In this document: positions 5,936-10,491 of the stretch, one piece after another
How the letters are laid out: each line of letters starts with the position of its first letter
Numbering within the stretch: the stretch's first letter is position 1
Assembly (NCBI GenBank): GCA_964526635.1
Contig: CAZGLR010000118.1
Location: 1-10,491 of the forward strand
Direction of reading: 5' to 3'
From: CAZGLR01 sp964526635
GTDB lineage: Bacteria > Zixibacteria > MSB-5A5 > GN15 > JAAZOE01
Length of the DNA stretch: 10,491 nucleotides
Notes under the pieces: generated by a model
What the model saw: the letters and a program-made list of their open reading frames with translations, nothing else
Database searches by the model: none
What the model was told of the DNA's origin: nothing
Translations under genes and position numbers: made by a program

Positions 5936-6925
5936 ATGGATAAAGCGAAAATGATCCCGAGAACTTCCGATTGTGTGATAATCGGCGCCGGCATGGCCGG
6001 TCTGAGTGCGGCTCGTGAATTGCACCGCGAGGGTATAAAAACAGTTTTGCTTGATAAGGGCAGGAACCCGGGCGGGCGCATGGCGTCGCGGTATATCGAT
6101 GATGTCGTCTTAAATCATGGTGCTCAGTCCATTACAGCAACAGATGATGACTTCAGGCGAATAATTCAGGAGGCAGTCGATGAGAAACTTCTGACTGCCG
6201 GGCAGACTGAGCCGGAAGCGGGATTGCAGAAGTTTGTCCCGACCGGGGGGATCCGTGAGTTTGCCATGTTTGTCGGGTCCGGGACCATGGTTTTCACAGA
6301 TACCAGGGTAACTGAAATGGCTGTTGACGATAATCAGTGGGTATTGTCAACCGAAAAGGGAGAGCAGATTCAGGCGCCGCTTCTGGTTTTGACCATGCCG
6401 GTACCGCAGGTGCTGGAGTTGTTTCACGAGAGTTCGCGGGATATTGAAAAAGCCGTTAGTGCTGACCTGCGACGAGTTGTCTACCGGAGATGTATTGCAC
6501 TTTTGGCGATTTATGATTCGAAAGCGGTCTCCCTGATGCCCGGGGAACTGGAAAGTGATCATCCGGGAGTCGAGCGAATTGTTGTAACGAAAAAGCCTCA
6601 GCATGATCAAGTCAGCGGGGTAGTTATTCATTCCACCGACAGCGAAGCCCAAACATTATGGGACGAGGAGAAGGCTTCTATCATTGACCGTCTCCTCGCC
6701 CCGATATTGGTGCAGACACGGGTTGCGCCTGCTATTTGTCAGGTGCATCGCTGGCGCTACAGCCAGGTCGAAACGCCGCTGGGTATCGCCTGCCAGATAA
6801 TCTCCATGCCCTTACCGCTGGCAATCGCCGGCGATGCCTTCGGGCAGGGTTCCTGCGGAATTGAACGGGCGTTTTGCTCCGGCCGCGCTGCCGGGCGCCG
6901 TATTATTGGCGAGTTGGCGTCGTGA
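5936..6925 (+). CDS. Renalase-like NAD(P)/FAD-dependent oxidoreductase
   Basis: 329 residues. The N-terminal FAD dinucleotide fold is clear: CVIIGAGMAGLSAARELHREG (start at 13, GxGxxG at 17-22), then LLDKGRNPGGRMASR (38-52), the second glycine/arginine motif of amine-oxidase-type flavoproteins. HGAQSI follows at 61-66. The C-terminal FAD-contact segment is LAIAGDAFG (295-303), with CGIERAFCSGRAAG after it. The length and the short substrate domain fit the renalase-like (COG3380) group rather than larger amine oxidases. Bacterial renalases oxidise misreduced NAD(P)H isomers; many homologues are uncharacterised. ATG at 5936 lacks a clear ribosome binding site. GAGAT-AAC-ATCTC, a small perfect hairpin, lies 6 nt before it, and an in-frame ATG at codon 6 is an alternative start. 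The gene converges on the next one with only 6 nt between the stops. Confidence 0.85.
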   Translation: MDKAKMIPRTSDCVIIGAGMAGLSAARELHREGIKTVLLDKGRNPGGRMASRYIDDVVLNHGAQSITATDDDFRRIIQEAVDEKLLTAGQTEPEAGLQKFVPTGGIREFAMFVGSGTMVFTDTRVTEMAVDDNQWVLSTEKGEQIQAPLLVLTMPVPQVLELFHESSRDIEKAVSADLRRVVYRRCIALLAIYDSKAVSLMPGELESDHPGVERIVVTKKPQHDQVSGVVIHSTDSEAQTLWDEEKASIIDRLLAPILVQTRVAPAICQVHRWRYSQVETPLGIACQIISMPLPLAIAGDAFGQGSCGIERAFCSGRAAGRRIIGELAS

Positions 6926-6931
6926 GTCAGA

Positions 6932-8236
6932 CTAAAACGCCTTCACCTCTTCTGCTGCTATGTAGCCCTGCTTGCCGCCTATTAGTCTGATTTTGTACCA
7001 GCCGCTGAGCGGCTCAATCACTTCAAATTGGACCTTGCCGGGTACCCGCGCTACGACAGTGGATGACGTGCTGGGCTCGGAGAACACCGGGATTCGATCG
7101 CCGGTATGTCCGCGAACCTCGATCTTGTCGGCAGTCAGACTCGAATTATTGGCTGCTGCCTCGAAATCGTGGGGAATGATCGCCATGCCCAGGTCCTGGT
7201 AAAAAGGTACCAGATTAACGCGCGAGGCAATGCGTTCGGCGGCTCTAACATATAACGTCTCATCGGATCGCAGCATCACGGCGCCATCGTACATTTCCTT
7301 GGCTTTTTCAAAGCTGCCGGCGACTTCATACAAAACCCCCATATTATAGAGATACTTGGGATTGTATGGGTCTGATTCGAACAGCTCATTATAGATGGCA
7401 TAGGCTTTGTCGATATGCAGATCCTGGGCGGCCTCGGCAGCGTCTTTGCCCTTGTCCTTATGCTCATTGACTTTGATCTTTTCAAGTTCAATGGAGTTGA
7501 CGGAATACCAGGGATTGATCAGGTTAGTGAATTCCCAGGCCAGAGCGGCGGCGCATTGTTCGGCCATCTCTTCATATGATCTCAACTGACCATTTTTAGA
7601 ACAGGTCTTATCAGTGGCTGTTTGGGAGGTCCGATGAACACCCAGTATTTCACCGGTGCGAGCATCAACAATTCGAATATTGGCGGAAAGCGTCAGCTCC
7701 CGGACGGTGCAAACTACTTTTACTTTGATCTTGTTGATCGTATGATACTCTACCACCTGACGGTCTTGCCGGCTATCCGACACCTCGCCATGGAGCATGG
7801 CGTCGATACCGAGTAACTGGCCGATCCGCGCGGCCTGGGCATCGTCGACCAACCCGACATCAGTCATCGATTGTTCGTCGAGGACAGACTCAAGACGACT
7901 TCGTTCAACCACCGAATAACACTTGGTAGAAAGTCCTTTGATTAGGCAGACATCATCGACGCCGCTGCTGAAGAGTCCGCCGGAGATTTCCTTCATCCCA
8001 CGGTCTTCCATAAGAAGGAATTCGATCATTCTGTCAGCTATTTTTTTACCTGATTCTTTGGCATTAAAATCTTTCGGTTTAAAATCAAGCACCGCAATTT
8101 TTTCGGCGCCATTGAGACCGAATTTCGGTGTCTCCGGCATATACACTTTGACTTTCTTATATGCGAATGCATTGCCGCTCACAAGTAAGACAGCGATTAA
8201 AAACAAAATCGGCAGCAATGATTGATTGAATTTCAT
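6932..8236 (-). CDS. Exported CsgG-TPR-SH3 protein, paralogue A
   Basis: 434 residues. A signal peptide (1-25, cleavage after NAFA) leads to a mature protein starting YKKVKV; there is no lipobox cysteine, unlike E. coli CsgG, which is a lipoprotein. Residues 45-240 are CsgG-like: KIAVLDFKP (46-54), GKKIADRMIEFLL, CYSVVERSRLESVLDEQ (106-122), AARIGQLLGIDAMLHGEVS (135-153) and ANIRIVDARTGEILG. Residues 250-272 are a charged helix; 275-325 form TPR-type helices (YLYNMGVLYEVAGSFEKAKE); 372-434 are a bacterial SH3 domain (GDRIPVFSEPST, GWYKIRLIGGKQGYI). CsgG proper makes an outer-membrane export pore for curli, but many CsgG-like proteins have other or unknown roles, and no curli gene lies nearby. 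The start is fixed by GGGAGGA at 8241-8247. The next gene upstream is its paralogue. No terminator is seen after the stop. Confidence 0.88.
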   Translation of the reverse strand: MKFNQSLLPILFLIAVLLVSGNAFAYKKVKVYMPETPKFGLNGAEKIAVLDFKPKDFNAKESGKKIADRMIEFLLMEDRGMKEISGGLFSSGVDDVCLIKGLSTKCYSVVERSRLESVLDEQSMTDVGLVDDAQAARIGQLLGIDAMLHGEVSDSRQDRQVVEYHTINKIKVKVVCTVRELTLSANIRIVDARTGEILGVHRTSQTATDKTCSKNGQLRSYEEMAEQCAAALAWEFTNLINPWYSVNSIELEKIKVNEHKDKGKDAAEAAQDLHIDKAYAIYNELFESDPYNPKYLYNMGVLYEVAGSFEKAKEMYDGAVMLRSDETLYVRAAERIASRVNLVPFYQDLGMAIIPHDFEAAANNSSLTADKIEVRGHTGDRIPVFSEPSTSSTVVARVPGKVQFEVIEPLSGWYKIRLIGGKQGYIAAEEVKAF

Positions 8237-8240
8237 GTCT

Positions 8241-8247
8241 TCCTCCC
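8241..8247 (-). promoter_or_regulatory. Ribosome binding site of CsgG-like paralogue A
   Basis: GGGAGGA on the minus strand, 4 nt from the ATG at 8236; it fixes the start immediately before the signal peptide. Confidence 0.8.
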
Positions 8248-8329
8248 GTTGTTCGCCCCAGCCTGTTTTGATCCTTGCCGGAATTATTATGCTTATGGGG
8301 GATCAGGCAAATGGGCGGTACGTGGTCTG

Positions 8330-8335
8330 ATTATA
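8330..8335 (-). promoter_or_regulatory. Possible -10 box for CsgG-like paralogue A
   Basis: A perfect TATAAT on the minus strand, about 95 nt upstream of the start of paralogue A. No good -35 hexamer lies 16-18 nt upstream of it, where the sequence reads like GCTATC, so the call rests on one box plus the need for a promoter after the upstream terminator. Confidence 0.35.
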
Positions 8336-8460
8336 AGGTATCATTTCCCCCGATAGCTATTCTGTGTATCGGCCGCGAATACCGGAAGTTAGCGGTGCTG
8401 CCGGAATTGTGAAAAGAGCTGATGACTTTGATCGAAAATTGGACAGGGAGGTATCAGATC

Positions 8461-8501
8461 AAATAAAAAACGGCAGCGGGTTGTTGATTTCCCGCCGCCG
8501 T
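8461..8501 (-). terminator. Intrinsic terminator of CsgG-like paralogue B
   Basis: On the minus strand, ACGGCGGCGGG and CCCGCTGCCGT form an 11-bp GC-rich stem around a 10-nt loop (plus positions 8470-8501). The single plus-strand A/C mismatch becomes a G-U wobble in the minus-strand RNA, so the stem is unbroken in that direction. TTTTTTATTT follows directly. The stop codon of paralogue B is about 40 nt upstream. Confidence 0.88.
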
Positions 8502-8541
8502 CTCGACGATTGTATTAAGAGATATTGAAAGTCAGGGTGTC

Positions 8542-9843
8542 TTAGTCAACATTTTCGCTATGAATATAGCCTTGTTTCCCCCCCAGCAATTTGACCAAAA
8601 ACCAGTCTCCCGTCGTTTCAATAACTTCCAATTGGACTTTACCGGGGACATTGGCGAGAACTTCGGAGGACGTCGAGGGTTCCGCATACACCGGTACCCG
8701 ATCGCCGGTGCTGCCCTTGACCTCGACACGATCGGCGGTCAGGCTTTTGTTGGCGGCGGCAGCCTCGAAATCATGGGGGACGATGGCCATATCCAGATCG
8801 GCATAAAACGGCACCAGTTTGACACGATAACCAATACGCTCGGCGGCTTCATTGTACATTTTGTCATCCGCTTTCAGCATCACCGCGCCATCGTACATTT
8901 CCTTGGCCTTTTCAAAACTGCCGGCGACTTCATAGAGCACGCCCATGTTATAGAGATATTTCGGATTATATGGGTCGGACTCAAAGAGTTCCTTGTAGAT
9001 GGCATAGGCCTTATCTATGTTGAGATCTTCGGCGGCTTTGGCAGCCTCTTTGGCCTTGTCAGCGTGTTCTTTGACTTTAATTTTTTCCAATTCGAATTCA
9101 CCGACAGCATACCATGGGTTGATCAGGTTGGTGAATTCCCAGGCGAGACCGTTGGCACAGCGAGCGGCCAGGACGCCATCATCGGTCAATTGTTTGTTAT
9201 CGCCCTCGCAGACTTTGCTTGTGGCTGTCCGCGACGTCCGCCGGGTGCCGAGAATTTCACCGCTGCGGGTATCGATAATCCGGACATTGGCCGAGACAAC
9301 GACTTCACGCACGACACAATTGACGATATAGTCCTGCTTTTTATAGCGCCGTTTTTCGGTGGTTCGTTTATCCTGGCGGGAGTCAGAAACTTCGCCGATC
9401 AGCATAACATCGACGCCCAACAACTGCCCGATTCGCGCGGCTTCGGCATCGCCGACCAGACCGATGTCAGACATCGATTGTTCATCAAGTACTCCCTCAA
9501 GGCGGCTCCGTTCCACGATCGAAAAGCACTTCGTTGTCAGCCCTTCAATTAACGTTGTGGCTTCAACACCGCTGGTAAAAAGGCCACCTTCGATTTCCTG
9601 AATGCCGCGATCTTCCATGAGCATCAGTTCAATCATGCGATCGGCAATAAATTTACCGGCTTCATTAGCGCTCGGTGTGGCCGGCTTGAAATCAAGGACA
9701 GCGATCTTCCGAACACCATCGAGGCTGATTTCCGGAGCCTGCGGCATAAAAACTTTGATTTTCTTATAGGCTGATGCGGTGCCGGCCAGCAAGACAATAG
9801 CCAGAATAAGAACAATAGTCAGCTTGAGTGATTGGACCTTCAT
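8542..9843 (-). CDS. Exported CsgG-TPR-SH3 protein, paralogue B
   Basis: 433 residues with the same architecture as its downstream neighbour: signal peptide 1-25 (cleavage after TASA), mature start YKKIKV, CsgG-like domain at about 45-240 (KIAVLDFKP, CFSIVERSRLEGVLDEQ, ARIGQLLGVDVMLIGEVS), charged helix, TPR helices at about 275-325 and a C-terminal SH3 domain (GDRVPVYAEPST, LLGGKQGYI). By eye the two paralogues are about 70% identical over the CsgG core, and a 48-residue TPR stretch differs at a single position. Four cysteines are shared in aligned places, which suggests disulfides in an exported protein. AGGAGGT 5 nt before the ATG at 9843 decides the start; a frame open to 9942 would add 33 residues before the signal peptide and is rejected. 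A strong terminator ends the transcript before paralogue A. Function unknown; an outer-membrane or periplasmic role is inferred. Confidence 0.88.
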   Translation of the reverse strand: MKVQSLKLTIVLILAIVLLAGTASAYKKIKVFMPQAPEISLDGVRKIAVLDFKPATPSANEAGKFIADRMIELMLMEDRGIQEIEGGLFTSGVEATTLIEGLTTKCFSIVERSRLEGVLDEQSMSDIGLVGDAEAARIGQLLGVDVMLIGEVSDSRQDKRTTEKRRYKKQDYIVNCVVREVVVSANVRIIDTRSGEILGTRRTSRTATSKVCEGDNKQLTDDGVLAARCANGLAWEFTNLINPWYAVGEFELEKIKVKEHADKAKEAAKAAEDLNIDKAYAIYKELFESDPYNPKYLYNMGVLYEVAGSFEKAKEMYDGAVMLKADDKMYNEAAERIGYRVKLVPFYADLDMAIVPHDFEAAAANKSLTADRVEVKGSTGDRVPVYAEPSTSSEVLANVPGKVQLEVIETTGDWFLVKLLGGKQGYIHSENVD

Positions 9844-10179
9844 GAGTAACCTCCTGCAAACTCTACCCTGCCCGATTGTAGTGGCTGTACACGCAATCTC
9901 GTCTTCGGTTTCCCGGGCACTCAGGGTATAGTCGATGCTCAATCAGTGTTGATATTCCCGACGATAATGATTGCCATGTAATCCAAAAAATAAGTATGAA
10001 AATAGCAGGCAAGTCAAGATCAATCGGCCATCAAAGCAGTAAATTGCATGTTTTTTGGGCAAAAATATATACATATAAATAAGTCGTAATAGTTAGTATG
10101 GGGTAATATTAAGATTATGTTAAAAATTGGTTAGTTTTTGCTTCCTGTCGTTTTTTTCAATTGATCATACTTGATAGAT
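9844..10179. other. AT-rich intergenic region upstream of paralogue B
   Basis: 336 bp between the stop of the ABC exporter and the start of paralogue B, both on the minus strand. The part from about 10030 to 10165 is visibly richer in A and T than the rest of the window (runs such as AAAAATATATACATATAAAT). A weak promoter candidate for paralogue B reads TTGACT (10012-10017) with TACTTA (9991-9996), but the 15-nt spacing is short. No clear terminator for the ABC gene and no credible coding frame were found. Confidence 0.5.
9849..9855 (-). promoter_or_regulatory. Ribosome binding site of CsgG-like paralogue B
   Basis: AGGAGGT on the minus strand, 5 nt from the ATG at 9843. It is near-ideal and settles the start against a longer open frame to 9942. 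Confidence 0.85.
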
Positions 10180-10491
10180 TCAGGCGGTCGCCTGCTGGCC
10201 ATCGGCCAGTTTCCGATACAGTGCCGAGTGTTTGAGAAGCGCCTCATGGCTGCCTTCATCGACGATCTTGCCCTGTTGGAGCACCACGATGCGATCGGCA
10301 TGCTGGATCGATGAGAAGCGATGGGCGATGAGGATCGCGGTCTTGTCCCGGAGGATAGTCAGCAGCGCATTCTGTATGGCTTTTTCTGATTCCCGGTCGA
10401 TAGCCGAAGTGGCCTCGTCAAGAATAACAATCGGCGGATTGCGTAATATCGTTCGAGCCAGGCAGAGCCGCTGCTTTTCGCCCCCGGAGAT
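10180..10491 (-). CDS. ABC exporter, C-terminal part of the ATPase domain (partial)
   Basis: 103 residues before TGA at 10180-10182; the N-terminus lies beyond the right edge. The visible part begins inside the signature motif (ISGGEKQRLCLAR) and runs through Walker B (IVILDEATSAID), the H-loop (ILIAHRFSSI) and the usual tail (ADRIVVLQQGKIVDEGSHEALL, LYRKLA). The motif spellings and the LIAHR.S.I..AD pattern belong to MsbA/ABCB-type exporters with the membrane domain fused in front, not to importers. The D-loop reads SAID instead of the common SALD. The substrate (lipid, peptide or drug) cannot be judged from this piece. It lies upstream of the CsgG-like pair on the same strand, but the long AT-rich gap argues against one transcript. 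Confidence 0.88.
   Translation of the reverse strand: MSGGEKQRLCLARTILRNPPIVILDEATSAIDRESEKAIQNALLTILRDKTAILIAHRFSSIQHADRIVVLQQGKIVDEGSHEALLKHSALYRKLADGQQATA

Larger units (their letters stand above)
8237..8541. other. Intergenic region between the two CsgG-like paralogues
   Basis: 305 bp. It holds, from right to left in transcription order, the intrinsic terminator of paralogue B (8461-8501), about 120 bp without a recognisable element, a possible -10 box for paralogue A (8330-8335) and the ribosome binding site of A (8241-8247). No credible coding frame was found. Confidence 0.6.

Noticed and set aside
8560..9552. 330-residue open frame on the plus strand
   Set aside because: It lies wholly opposite the clear CsgG-like paralogue B, has no recognisable domain, and reads like an antisense shadow of its codons.
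9844..9942. 33-residue N-terminal extension of paralogue B
   Set aside because: The strong AGGAGGT site and the signal peptide both point to ATG at 9843, matching the start of paralogue A.
1..10491. CRISPR array, tRNA, rRNA, insertion sequence, toxin-antitoxin or phage-defence genes
   Set aside because: No repeated spacer pattern, no RNA-gene hallmarks and no transposase or defence domains were seen on either strand.

Overview
The window is a 10.5 kb chromosomal segment from an uncultured-looking, Gram-negative-type bacterium. Three things suggest a member of the candidate phylum Zixibacteria or a related FCB-group lineage. There is a secreted protein that ends in two dockerin-like repeats of the 'NADGDINIGDGVYIINYVF.GGPAP' style. 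There is a tandem pair of periplasmic CsgG-TPR-SH3 proteins. There is also a NarI-like membrane cytochrome gene placed directly behind an Rrf2 regulator. The taxonomic call is inference from protein style; there is no rRNA or other marker in the window. No tRNA, rRNA, CRISPR array, insertion sequence or phage gene was seen.

Layout, left to right. (1) Positions 1-1088, minus strand: an Rrf2-family, probably Fe-S, regulator followed 4 nt later by the start of a NarI/HdrE-like cytochrome b membrane subunit that runs off the left edge. The rrf2 promoter is unusually readable (TTGACA, 17 nt, TATCAT), and a 7+7 bp inverted repeat covers its -10 box, as expected of an autoregulated redox operon. (2) Positions 1415-2203, plus strand: a secreted protein with a CxxCH motif, a choice-of-anchor-V/Reeler-like beta domain and a C-terminal dockerin-like pair. 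(3) Positions 2303-4568, minus strand: a two-gene OpuC-type ABC importer, ATPase plus permease-substrate-binding fusion, with overlapping genes. (4) Positions 4632-5845, minus strand: a short-chain dehydrogenase homologue that lacks the catalytic tyrosine, and upstream of it a small four-helix membrane protein. Divergent from these, at 5936-6925 on the plus strand, is a renalase-like FAD oxidoreductase. (5) Positions 6932-9843, minus strand: two paralogous exported CsgG-TPR-SH3 proteins, each with a strong ribosome binding site, separated by a good intrinsic terminator. (6) Positions 10180-10491, minus strand: the C-terminal end of an ABC exporter ATPase, behind an AT-rich spacer.

How the parts may work together. 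The first block looks like a redox-sensing regulator controlling a quinol-linked electron-transfer complex. The ABC pair imports a betaine-like small molecule (osmoprotectant, or possibly ergothioneine). The SDR, membrane protein and flavoprotein resemble genes that I associate with photo-oxidative stress clusters in other bacteria; that link is a hypothesis. The CsgG-like pair probably acts at the outer membrane or in the periplasm, but its substrate is unknown. Most of the window reads as ordinary core or accessory chromosome. The items most worth following up are the CsgG-TPR-SH3 duplication, the tyrosine-less SDR and its neighbours, and the rrf2 promoter-operator.
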